Below are positions 6,825-14,372 of a stretch of DNA of 15,051 bases, one piece after another. This DNA comes from Desulfomicrobium sp. (lineage in GTDB: Bacteria > Desulfobacterota > Desulfovibrionia > Desulfovibrionales > Desulfomicrobiaceae). The position numbers and the translations under genes are program-made. Numbering within the stretch: the stretch's first letter is position 1; each line of letters begins with the position of its first letter. Below the pieces are notes generated by a model, which was given only the letters and a program-made list of their open reading frames with translations, searched no databases and was not told the DNA's origin. Location: contig DPKT01000175.1 in assembly GCA_003542385.1 (NCBI GenBank), positions 1 to 15,051 on the forward strand, written 5' to 3'.

Positions 6825-7697
6825 ATGAAAGGAATCATTCTGGCCGGAGGATCCGGCACGCGCCTCTACCCACTGACGCTGGGCACCAGCAAGCAGCTTT
6901 TGCCCGTCTACGACAAGCCCATGATCTACTATCCCCTCTCCATCCTGCTGCTGGCGGGCATCAGGGATATCCTGATCATCTCCACCCCCCACGACCTGCC
7001 GCGCTTCCGCGACCTGCTCGGCGACGGCAGCCAGATCGGCGTGCGCTTCACCTACATCGTGCAGCCCTCGCCCGACGGCCTGGCCCAAGCCTTCATCCTC
7101 GGCGAGGAATTCATCGGCCAGGACAGCGTCTGCCTCGTCCTGGGCGACAACATCATCCACGGCGAAGGCCTGTCGACGGTGCTCGAAAACTGCGTGGGCC
7201 TGGACAAGGGCGGCATCGTCTTCGGCTATCCGGTCAGGGATCCCCAGCGCTACGGGGTGGTGGAATTCGACGACGCCGGCAAGGTCGTCAGCATCGAGGA
7301 AAAGCCGGCCAGACCCAAATCCAAGTTCGCCGTACCGGGCATCTATTTCTACGACAACGACGTCGTGGCCATCGCCAAGGCCCTGCGTCCCTCGCCCCGC
7401 GGCGAGCTCGAGATCACGGACGTCAACCTCGAGTACCTGCGCCGCGGCACCCTGCAGGTGGAGCTCCTCGGACGCGGCTACGCCTGGCTCGACGCCGGGA
7501 CCCACGAATCCCTGCAGCAGGCTGGCAGCTTCGTGCAGGCCATCCAGGAACGTCAGGGCTTCAAGATCGCCTGCATCGAGGAGATAGCCTTCAGGAAAGG
7601 CTTCATCGATAGCGCACACCTGAAGGCCCTGGCCGCGAAGTTCTCAAAGAACGACTACGGCCGATACCTCGATGAACTGGTTGAAGAGGACGAGTAA
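6825..7697 (+). CDS. rfbA: Glucose-1-phosphate thymidylyltransferase
   Basis: A 290-residue enzyme that makes dTDP-glucose from dTTP and glucose-1-phosphate, the first step of dTDP-L-rhamnose and related sugar synthesis. The nucleotidyltransferase signature LAGGSGTRLYPLT lies at residues 6-18, with SKQLLPVYDKPMIYYPLS (22-39), QPSPDGLAQA (80-89), the metal-binding LGDN (106-109), EITDVN and WLDAGTHESL further on. Length and motifs are those of RmlA/RfbA rather than the larger UDP-glucose enzymes. The start is ATG after AGGAAAGGA. The usual partners rfbB, rfbC and rfbD are absent on both sides, so it is a solitary copy, transcribed away from the MoaB-like gene and followed by a 366-base gene-free gap. 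Confidence 0.97.
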   Translation: MKGIILAGGSGTRLYPLTLGTSKQLLPVYDKPMIYYPLSILLLAGIRDILIISTPHDLPRFRDLLGDGSQIGVRFTYIVQPSPDGLAQAFILGEEFIGQDSVCLVLGDNIIHGEGLSTVLENCVGLDKGGIVFGYPVRDPQRYGVVEFDDAGKVVSIEEKPARPKSKFAVPGIYFYDNDVVAIAKALRPSPRGELEITDVNLEYLRRGTLQVELLGRGYAWLDAGTHESLQQAGSFVQAIQERQGFKIACIEEIAFRKGFIDSAHLKALAAKFSKNDYGRYLDELVEEDE

Positions 7698-8063
7698 ACT
7701 CAATTATTTCAGAATGTAAGATGGAGAAGGAACACTTGTGGAAAAGATTGTTCCAAACATTTTCCCTTGTTCCTTCGCCAGTGTGAAGTCTGACTCGAAT
7801 ACGGCGGGGAACTTTGTTCGGAACCGTTGGGGCTTCAAAAAACAATTATTATTTCATAATATTGAGTTAATTATTCACATTCGACGCCGCCTAATAATAC
7901 CAACAAATTCTTTTCTCATTTTTTTAGAGGAAGAGAGGAAGGCCGAGCCGTCCCCCTTTTCACAAAGTTGAAGTCTTCGGCCATCTCCAGTACAGAGACA
8001 CGGATCAAGAAGAGCCAATAATTTCAATATGTCTCATACAATTTCAAGGAAAGTGAGGTATCC
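7698..8063. other. 366-base AT-rich gene-free region between rfbA and nrdJ
   Basis: This gap is far more AT-rich than the genes on either side and contains no gene I can support. It holds a nested inverted repeat (listed separately), a weaker 6-base long-range pair GGCCGA/TCGGCC (7941-7946, 7977-7982), and AT runs around 7840-7930. A 77-codon frame starting GTG at 7738 follows a GGAGAAGG stretch but has odd composition and no recognisable content. A TACAAT at 8037-8042 could be a -10 hexamer for nrdJ but lacks a good -35 and would give a very short leader. No clear intrinsic terminator and no clear NrdR box were seen. Confidence 0.6.
7726..7776. repeat. Nested inverted repeat downstream of rfbA
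   Basis: GAAGGAACA (7726-7734) pairs perfectly with TGTTCCTTC (7768-7776). Inside it GGAAAA (7740-7745) pairs with TTTTCC (7760-7765), and a further TGTTCC copy (7749-7754) can compete for the first arm. The result is a two-tier stem-loop with alternative foldings. No T-run follows, so it is not a standard intrinsic terminator. It may protect the rfbA transcript end, serve as a binding site, or be part of a larger structured RNA. Confidence 0.5.
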
Positions 8064-10301
8064 ATGGACCTTATGAAAATGCCGGCGGATCTGCCCGAGG
8101 TGACCCTCAACGCCAACTCCGAACTGGTGCTCAGGAAGCGCTACCAGAAAAAGGGCCTGGACGGCAGTCCCATCGAAACCCCGAAGCAGATGTTCTGGAG
8201 GGTTGCCGCCAGCATCGCGTCCATGGAATCAGCGTATGCGGACTCCACGTGGAAGGTCGAGGATCTCGCCCGGACCTTCTACAGGCTCATGACCGACTAC
8301 GACTTCCTGCCCAATTCCCCCACGCTCATGAACGCCGGCACGGATCTCGGGCAGCTGGCCGCCTGCTTCGTGCTTCCGGTCGGCGACTCCATGGACGAGA
8401 TCTTCGACGCGGTGAAGCACGCCGCCCTGATCCACAAGTCCGGCGGCGGCACGGGGTTTTCCTTCAGCCGCCTGCGTCCCAAGGACAGCCGCGTCGGCTC
8501 CACGGGCGGCGTGGCCTCGGGGCCCATCTCGTTTCTGAAGATCTTCAACACGGCCACGGAACAGGTCAAACAGGGCGGCACGCGGCGCGGCGCCAACATG
8601 GGCATCCTGCGCGTCGACCACCCAGACATACTCGAGTTCATCCGGGCCAAGGAGCGCGAGGGCGACCTCAACAACTTCAACCTGTCCGTGGCCCTGACCG
8701 AGAAGTTCATGCAGGCCGTGGAAAAGGACGAGGAGTACGCCCTCGTCGCCCCGCACACGCAGGAGGTCATCGAGCGCCTCAAGGCCCGCGAGGTCTTCGA
8801 GCTTCTGGTGCGCAAGGCCTGGGAGAGCGGGGACCCCGGGATCATCTTCATCGACCGCATCAACCGCGACAACCCCAACCCCGACCAGGGCGAGATCGAG
8901 AGCACCAATCCCTGCGGCGAGCAGCCCCTGCTGCCCTACGAGGCCTGCAACCTGGGCTCCATCAACCTGGCCCGCTTCGTGGTGGACAAGGACGGCGTCA
9001 AGGAGGTCGATTGGGACAGGCTGCGCGAGGTCATCCACCTGAGCGTGCGGTTCCTGGACAACGTCATCGACGCCTCGGAGTACCCTCTGGAGCGCATCAC
9101 CCAGACCGTGCGCCGCAACCGCAAGATCGGACTGGGCGTCATGGGCTGGGCCGACATGCTCTACCAGCTGCGCCTGCCCTACAGCAGTCGCCGGGCCATC
9201 GTCCTGGCCGAGAAGCTCATGGAGTTTCTGCAGCGTGAATCCAAGTCCGCCTCGACCCAGCTGGCCAAGGAGCGCGGCCCCTTCCCGGCATTCGAGACGT
9301 CGGTCTACAGCGACCAGAATCTCGGGCCCTACCGCAACGCCACGACCACGACCATCGCGCCCACGGGCACGCTGTCCATCATCGCCGGGTGTTCCTCGGG
9401 CGTGGAACCGCTCTTCGCCCTGTGCTTCGTTCGCCAGGTCATGGACGGCGAGAAGCTGACAGAGGCCAACGGCTTTTTCGTGCAGGCCCTGCACGACGCC
9501 GGCTGCTATTCCGAAAAGGTCATGGCCGAAGTCGTCGAGAAGGGCACGGTGCGCGGCATGGAATTTCTGCCCGACGACCTGCGCAAGGTCTTCGTCACGG
9601 CCATGGACATCGACCCCGTCTGGCACCTGAAGATGCAGGCCGCCTTCCAGAAGCACACGGACAACGCCGTGTCCAAGACCGTCAACCTGCCCAACTCCGC
9701 CACCCAGGAGGACATCTACAAGATCTACTGGATGGCCTACGAGGAGGGCTGCAAGGGCGTGACCGTCTACCGGGACGGGTGCAAGAGCGTGCAGGTGCTG
9801 TGTACGGGCGAGGGGGGCAAGGACGGCAAGAAGGCCGAGGAAGAGACGCGGCCCATGGACCGGCCGGATATCGTCTTCGGATTCACCCAGAAGGTCCGCA
9901 CGGGTCTCGGGGAGCTCTACCTGACGGTCAACGAGATCGACGGCAAGCCCTTCGAGGTCTTCGCCACCATCGGCCGGTCCGGGCGGTCCATCACGGCCAA
10001 GGCCGAGGCCATCGGCCGCCTCGTGTCCCTGGCCCTGCGCTCGGGCGTGCACGTCAGCGAGATCGTCAAGCAGCTCAAGGGCATCGGCGGCGAACACCCG
10101 GTCTTCCAGAAAAAGGGCATGCTCCTTTCCATCCCCGACGCGGTGTCCTGGGTGCTGGAAAACAGATACATGCAGAGCGGTGCGGGCAGGAGCTTCGGCA
10201 ATTCCCTGTCCAAGACCGAGTGCCCGGAGTGTTCGACGGAGCTCGTGTTCCAGGAAGGGTGCTTCGTATGTCCCTCCTGCGGGTTCACCAAGTGCGGTTG
10301 A
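8064..10301 (+). CDS. nrdJ: Adenosylcobalamin-dependent (class II) ribonucleoside reductase
   Basis: A 745-residue enzyme that reduces ribonucleotides to deoxyribonucleotides with adenosylcobalamin as radical source. The active-site loop STNPCGEQPLLPYEACNLGS (280-299) carries C284 as radical cysteine and E286. C101 (AACFVLPV) is in the position of one redox cysteine of the reducible pair. IAPTGT (431-436) and VTVYRDG (566-572) are phosphate-side conserved blocks. Residues about 605-705 form the TSCPD domain found in this NrdJ type. The tail is a zinc-ribbon (C720, C723, C736, C739) ending CGFTKCG, whose C744 may pass electrons. No N-terminal ATP-cone is obvious. The start is ATG after AGGAAAGTGAGG. 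No nrdA/nrdB or nrdD is adjacent. The kinase gene begins six bases after its stop. Confidence 0.96.
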   Translation: MDLMKMPADLPEVTLNANSELVLRKRYQKKGLDGSPIETPKQMFWRVAASIASMESAYADSTWKVEDLARTFYRLMTDYDFLPNSPTLMNAGTDLGQLAACFVLPVGDSMDEIFDAVKHAALIHKSGGGTGFSFSRLRPKDSRVGSTGGVASGPISFLKIFNTATEQVKQGGTRRGANMGILRVDHPDILEFIRAKEREGDLNNFNLSVALTEKFMQAVEKDEEYALVAPHTQEVIERLKAREVFELLVRKAWESGDPGIIFIDRINRDNPNPDQGEIESTNPCGEQPLLPYEACNLGSINLARFVVDKDGVKEVDWDRLREVIHLSVRFLDNVIDASEYPLERITQTVRRNRKIGLGVMGWADMLYQLRLPYSSRRAIVLAEKLMEFLQRESKSASTQLAKERGPFPAFETSVYSDQNLGPYRNATTTTIAPTGTLSIIAGCSSGVEPLFALCFVRQVMDGEKLTEANGFFVQALHDAGCYSEKVMAEVVEKGTVRGMEFLPDDLRKVFVTAMDIDPVWHLKMQAAFQKHTDNAVSKTVNLPNSATQEDIYKIYWMAYEEGCKGVTVYRDGCKSVQVLCTGEGGKDGKKAEEETRPMDRPDIVFGFTQKVRTGLGELYLTVNEIDGKPFEVFATIGRSGRSITAKAEAIGRLVSLALRSGVHVSEIVKQLKGIGGEHPVFQKKGMLLSIPDAVSWVLENRYMQSGAGRSFGNSLSKTECPECSTELVFQEGCFVCPSCGFTKCG

Positions 10302-10307
10302 CGGGTC

Positions 10308-11627
10308 ATGCCTCTGCCTAACGGGATCGAGCCGGACCTTGGCCTGTTCCTGCGCCGGATGATGGGCATCCTGGCCTGCAGGTCCAAGAGCCCGGCCGAG
10401 AAACTGCGCCTTGGGGGCGTGCTCATCCAGGAGCGCCTTGGCAGTTCCCAGGCCTCGGTCATGCTGTTCGACGAGGAAAGGCAGGAGCTCAGGGTCGTGG
10501 CCGCGACCAGGCAGGAGATCGTGGGGCTCTGCCAGCCCCTGTCTCCCCGCTGCGTCTCCGGCTACGTCTGCACCTTCAAGGAGCCCCTGCTCATCACGGA
10601 CATCGCGGCGGACGGGCGCTTCTGCTGTCGCAGCGCAGCCTATCGCACGGCCTCCCTCATGTCCGTGCCTCTCCTGTCGGAGCAGGGGAGCGTCATCGGG
10701 GTCATCAACGTCTCCGACAAGGAAGGTGGCGGCGCCTTTTCACAGGCCGACCTTGGACTGCTTCTGGAATACGCCGGCTGGGTCACGCCGCTCATCGACT
10801 ACCTCATCGCTCTGGACAGGCTCGAAAAGGAGAAGGAGCGGTACCGGGATCTGGCCCAGGAGCTGGAGATCAAGCAGCGGGAGCTGATCATGGCATCCAC
10901 CGAGCGGGCCGAGCTGGTCCAGATGGTGGTGCACGACTTCAAGAGCCCCCTCTCGGCCGTCATCTCCAACATGGACCTGCTGACCTATCTGGGCCCCAGC
11001 GAGTCCCAGAAGCCCATCATCGAGACGGCCTTCAAGGGCGCCTCGAAGCTTCTGGAGATGATCGACGAGTTTCTGCATGTGGCCCGCGTCGACGAGCTGC
11101 ACGAGCGGGGTTTCAGCCCCGCGCCGGTGTCCTTTCTCCCCCTGGTCGCAAGCCAGCTCGATGAGATAGCCCCCCTGGCCAGGGACAAGGGCATTGTCAT
11201 CGAGAACGAATGCGCCCTCGACGTGCGGGTTCTGGGCGACAGGATGCTTCTGGGACATCTGGTGCAGAATCTCGTCTCCAACGCCGTCAAGTACACCCCG
11301 GAGAACGGCCGGATCCGCCTCGGCATGGACAGCTGGGAATCGCGCCGCACCGAGGACCCGACCCGCACGGTCCTCAAATTCTGGGTTGAGGACAACGGCG
11401 ATGGCATCGAGGACCGCTACAAGGAAGCCGTGTTCGAAAAGTTCGTGCGCACGGAGAGATCCGTGGAGAGCGGCATCAAGGGCACGGGGATCGGGCTCTT
11501 CGTCTGCCGCAAGATCGTGAACATGTTTCAGGGCAGGATCTGGGTCGAGGACGCCTTGCCCAAGGGCAGCAGATTCTGCGTCATTCTCTTCATTCCGGAT
11601 GGTCCGGACGGAAACGAACATGGATAA
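10308..11627 (+). CDS. Cytoplasmic GAF-domain sensor histidine kinase
   Basis: A 439-residue soluble kinase with no membrane helix. Residues about 30-165 form a GAF-type sensor, including SVPLLSEQGSVIGVINVSDK (119-138), a common GAF beta-strand motif. A coiled coil (about 168-205) leads to QMVVHDFKSPLSAV, with phospho-acceptor H209. The ATPase domain has NLVSNAVKYTPENG (N325), EDNGDGI (361-367) and GTGIGLFVC (392-400). The GAF region has several cysteines (C75, C82, C88, C106, C107), compatible with redox or metal sensing, but no known ligand pattern is evident. The ATG at 10308 follows nrdJ by six bases and has a poor ribosome binding site, so it may rely on coupling. The stop overlaps the response regulator start by eight bases, so the two are very likely a cognate pair. 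Confidence 0.92.
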   Translation: MPLPNGIEPDLGLFLRRMMGILACRSKSPAEKLRLGGVLIQERLGSSQASVMLFDEERQELRVVAATRQEIVGLCQPLSPRCVSGYVCTFKEPLLITDIAADGRFCCRSAAYRTASLMSVPLLSEQGSVIGVINVSDKEGGGAFSQADLGLLLEYAGWVTPLIDYLIALDRLEKEKERYRDLAQELEIKQRELIMASTERAELVQMVVHDFKSPLSAVISNMDLLTYLGPSESQKPIIETAFKGASKLLEMIDEFLHVARVDELHERGFSPAPVSFLPLVASQLDEIAPLARDKGIVIENECALDVRVLGDRMLLGHLVQNLVSNAVKYTPENGRIRLGMDSWESRRTEDPTRTVLKFWVEDNGDGIEDRYKEAVFEKFVRTERSVESGIKGTGIGLFVCRKIVNMFQGRIWVEDALPKGSRFCVILFIPDGPDGNEHG

Positions 11628-12783
11628 GAACATGACCGTGCTGGTGGCGGAGGACATTCTTTCCGCGCGCGAGACGGTGATCCATATCTTGCGGGCCCTG
11701 GGCTTTTCCAGATTCCTGGAGGCCGAGAACGGTGCGGCGGCCCTCGAACACGTCTCGAGGGAGATTCCCGGACTGATCATCTCGGACTGGAACATGCCCA
11801 AGATGAACGGGATTTCGCTGCTGCAGGCCGTGCGTTCCATGGAGGGGGCCAGGCACGTTCCCTTCATCTTTCTGACCTCCAAGTACGAGATGCAGGACAT
11901 AGCCCTGGCCTCCGAGGGAGGGACTTCGGCCTATCTGGTCAAGCCGGTGACCATCAAGGCCCTGTCCGAGGCCCTCGAAGCGGTGTTCGGAAGCACCTTC
12001 GAGCGGGATTTCGAGCTGCTCAAGGCGGAAGTGAAAACCTTGTGCGCATCCGGGAAATGCGACCAGGCCGACGACCTTCTGCGCCGCTTCGAAAGCCTGC
12101 ATCCCGACAATTACCCGCGAATCCGTCTGGAACGGGTTCATCTGCTGATGAACATTTCGGAGTTCGAAGCTGCCGAGAAGGAAGCATGTGCAATCCTGTC
12201 CTCCAACCCCCTTTTCACCAAGGCCTGGGAAACCCTCGTCATCCTGCAGTCCAGGATGGGGAAATGGGACCAGGCTTTGGGAGCGGCGGAGCGGGCCATC
12301 TCCATCAGCCCCAACAATGCCGGAAACCACGTGCTGCGCGGGACCATCCATCTGCGTCGCGAAGATCTCCACGAGGCCAGGAAAAGCTTCATGACGGCCC
12401 TGAACATCGACCGCAAGAACGACCAGATCAAACAGGACATCTGGAACGCCTACGTGGATCTGGACATGGTCGACGAGGTCCAGCGCGATTTCGGGGCGTA
12501 CATCTTTTCATCCCTGACCTGCGACACCCTGAACAACATGGCCGTGGCCTATCGGCGCAAGGGGGAACTGGCCCGGGCGGTGGAGATCTACCGCACGGCC
12601 CTGGCCAAGGAACCCGACAACCCGAAAATTCTCTACAACGCGGCCGTGGCCTATGTGAACCGCAAGCAGCTCGCCAAGGCCAAGGAGCTGTTGGCCCGCG
12701 CCCTGGGCAACGATCCGGGGTTCGAGAAGGCCAGACTCCTTTACGAGCAGATCAACAAAGCGCACACTCGCGAGGCCGACTGA
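11620..12783 (+). CDS. Response regulator with CheY-like receiver and TPR-like tail
   Basis: A 387-residue protein. Residues 5-125 are a receiver domain: acidic pocket E11/D12, phospho-acceptor D56 in IISDWNMPKMNG, T86 and K108 in AYLVKPV. From about 130 to 387 the sequence is helical with tetratricopeptide-like repeats, for example around KAWETLVILQSRMGKWDQAL and DNPKILYNAAVAYVNRKQLA. There is no DNA-binding or enzymatic output domain, so the output is probably protein-protein contact. I place the start at ATG 11620, where GGACGGAAACGAAC precedes and the receiver begins shortly after; an in-frame ATG at 11599 has no ribosome binding site. It overlaps its likely kinase gene by eight bases and lies 24 bases before ftsE. 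Confidence 0.9.
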   Translation: MDKNMTVLVAEDILSARETVIHILRALGFSRFLEAENGAAALEHVSREIPGLIISDWNMPKMNGISLLQAVRSMEGARHVPFIFLTSKYEMQDIALASEGGTSAYLVKPVTIKALSEALEAVFGSTFERDFELLKAEVKTLCASGKCDQADDLLRRFESLHPDNYPRIRLERVHLLMNISEFEAAEKEACAILSSNPLFTKAWETLVILQSRMGKWDQALGAAERAISISPNNAGNHVLRGTIHLRREDLHEARKSFMTALNIDRKNDQIKQDIWNAYVDLDMVDEVQRDFGAYIFSSLTCDTLNNMAVAYRRKGELARAVEIYRTALAKEPDNPKILYNAAVAYVNRKQLAKAKELLARALGNDPGFEKARLLYEQINKAHTREAD

Positions 12784-12807
12784 GACCATCGGCCCGAAGA
12801 GGGGGTT

Positions 12808-13488
12808 ATGATCACCATATCCAAGCTGTCCTACACCTTCGGCAAGCAGCTGGCCCTGAAGGATGTCAATTTCTGCATGAAGCAGGGGGAATTCGTTTTC
12901 CTGTGCGGGCCTTCGGGCGCGGGCAAGACGACGTTCATGCGCATCCTGCACGGCGCCCTGCCCGTGCAGCGCGGCAAGGTCGACGTGGCCGGGTATGACC
13001 TCAATACCCTGCCCGAACGGCGCAAGCACCTGCTGCGCCGCGACGTGAGCGTTGTCTTCCAGGATTTCAAGATCCTGACCAACCAGACGGTCTTCGCCAA
13101 CGTGGCCCTGCCCCTGAAGGTCCGAGGCATTCCCCGGCACATCATCGAGAAGCGCGTGCGCGCGGTACTCAGGAGCCTTCATCTCGACCACAAGGCCATG
13201 TCCCCGTGCGAGGAGCTCTCGGGCGGAGAGCAGCAGCGCGTGGCCGTGGCCCGGGCCGTGGTCGTCAAACCCAAGCTCCTTCTGGCCGACGAACCCACGG
13301 GCAACCTCGATTACGAGCTGTCCATGCGCATGATGGACATTTTCCAGCAGTTCCACAAATTCGGCACCTCGATCATGATCGCCACCCACAACCGCGAGAT
13401 CATGGAGCGCATGTCCGGCGCGCGCGTCGTGACCCTGCACGACGGCGTCATGCACGAGGGCTGCGTGGAAACGGGAGGCGGCCTATGA
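12808..13488 (+). CDS. ftsE: Cell-division ABC transporter ATP-binding protein FtsE
   Basis: A 226-residue ATPase of the FtsEX complex, which at the septum regulates peptidoglycan hydrolases rather than moving a solute. Walker A GPSGAGKTT lies at residues 34-42, the Q-loop Q85 in VVFQDFKIL, the signature LSGGEQQRVAVARA at 137-150, Walker B LLLADEPTGNLD at 157-168, and the switch H194. VFQDFKIL and the closing ATHNRE are typical of FtsE. A clear ribosome binding site (GAGGGGGTT before the ATG) sets the start. The stop TGA overlaps the ftsX ATG as ATGA, so the two are translationally coupled. Confidence 0.95.
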   Translation: MITISKLSYTFGKQLALKDVNFCMKQGEFVFLCGPSGAGKTTFMRILHGALPVQRGKVDVAGYDLNTLPERRKHLLRRDVSVVFQDFKILTNQTVFANVALPLKVRGIPRHIIEKRVRAVLRSLHLDHKAMSPCEELSGGEQQRVAVARAVVVKPKLLLADEPTGNLDYELSMRMMDIFQQFHKFGTSIMIATHNREIMERMSGARVVTLHDGVMHEGCVETGGGL

Positions 13489-14357
13489 GCGTCTTTTTCC
13501 ACTTGCTGGGCCAGGGCGTCCGGGATCTGTTCCGCGCGCCCTGGTCCCTGTGCATGACCATCGCGGCCATCACCCTGGTGTCCTTTCTGGGCGGGGCCTT
13601 TCTCATGCTCGTGCACAATCTCGACCTGCAGATCGGCGCCAGGCAAGGAAACGTCCAGTTTCAGGTCTACTGGCAGCCCCAGACCACGACCGAGGAGGTC
13701 CGCGAGGTGTGGGCGGGCCTTTCGTCCATGGAGGGCGTCGTCAACGTGCGCACCTTCACGCCGGACCAGGCCCTGGGCGTGCTGGCCGAATCCTTCCAGA
13801 ACAGCGCCGACATGGAGTGGATGAAGGGCAGAAGCCCCCTGCCGCCCACGGCCCTGGTGGAATGCGAGCTTCCCGCCGAGGACGGCAAGAAGTGGGCCGC
13901 GGCCATGGTCGAGCGACTGCGGGCCCTTCCCAAGGTGGAGAAGGTCTCCTTCAACCCCCTGCAGGTGGATTTGCTGACCTCGTGGGTTGGTCTGACGCGC
14001 ATGGCCTTCTGGCCGGTGACGGGCTTTCTGCTGGTCGTGGTCGCATTAGTGGTCGGCAACACCATCAAGCTGGCCCTGCTGGCCCGGCGCGAGGAACTGG
14101 AGATCCTGCGCTTCGTGGGCGCAAGCCGCGCGTACATCCAGTTTCCGCTGCTGGTGGGCGGGGCTTTCCAGGGGTTTCTCGGAGCCGGCCTGGCCCTGGG
14201 ACTGCTCAAACTTCTGCACAACGGCATCGAGGAGATGTTCAACGTCCCGCCCCTGTGGATGACCATTTCCTTCCTGCCCCCCCTGCACTGCCTGGTCATC
14301 GTCGCAACCCTGGCGACCGTCGGAGTCCTGAGCTCCCTCGTCGCCCTTCGCAACTAG
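13485..14357 (+). CDS. ftsX: Cell-division permease-like protein FtsX
   Basis: A 290-residue inner-membrane partner of FtsE. The layout is standard for FtsX: a cytoplasmic start, one membrane helix (about 24-44), an extracytoplasmic domain (about 45-170) that in known systems binds hydrolase activators, and three C-terminal helices (about 173-191, 220-243, 262-287). The cytoplasmic loop NTIKLALLARREELEILRFV is the family hallmark for contact with FtsE. The ATG at 13485 is preferred over the longer open frame because GGGAGG precedes it and it overlaps the ftsE stop. No EnvC-like or NlpD-like activator gene lies next to it here. The ilvD start follows after 15 bases. Confidence 0.94.
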   Translation: MSVFFHLLGQGVRDLFRAPWSLCMTIAAITLVSFLGGAFLMLVHNLDLQIGARQGNVQFQVYWQPQTTTEEVREVWAGLSSMEGVVNVRTFTPDQALGVLAESFQNSADMEWMKGRSPLPPTALVECELPAEDGKKWAAAMVERLRALPKVEKVSFNPLQVDLLTSWVGLTRMAFWPVTGFLLVVVALVVGNTIKLALLARREELEILRFVGASRAYIQFPLLVGGAFQGFLGAGLALGLLKLLHNGIEEMFNVPPLWMTISFLPPLHCLVIVATLATVGVLSSLVALRN

Positions 14358-14372
14358 ACAATCGAGGATCAT

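Noticed and set aside
7778..7815. Possible cobalamin riboswitch (GCCAGTGTGAAGTC resembles parts of the B12-box region) upstream of B12-dependent nrdJ
   Set aside because: The remaining conserved elements are not visible in the expected order and spacing, and such riboswitches normally control B12-independent reductases or B12 uptake. An Infernal search with the cobalamin riboswitch model would settle it.
7738..7971. 77-codon GTG-start frame in the gap before nrdJ
   Set aside because: GGAGAAGG lies upstream, but the protein has no recognisable feature, the composition looks non-coding, and the frame crosses the nested inverted repeat.
8229..10097. Minus-strand open frame of 622 codons
   Set aside because: It mirrors nrdJ; long antisense frames are expected in GC-rich genes, and its composition is uninterpretable as a protein family.
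11599..11619. Earlier ATG at 11599 for the response regulator
   Set aside because: No ribosome binding site precedes it, and the receiver fold begins just after the ATG at 11620.
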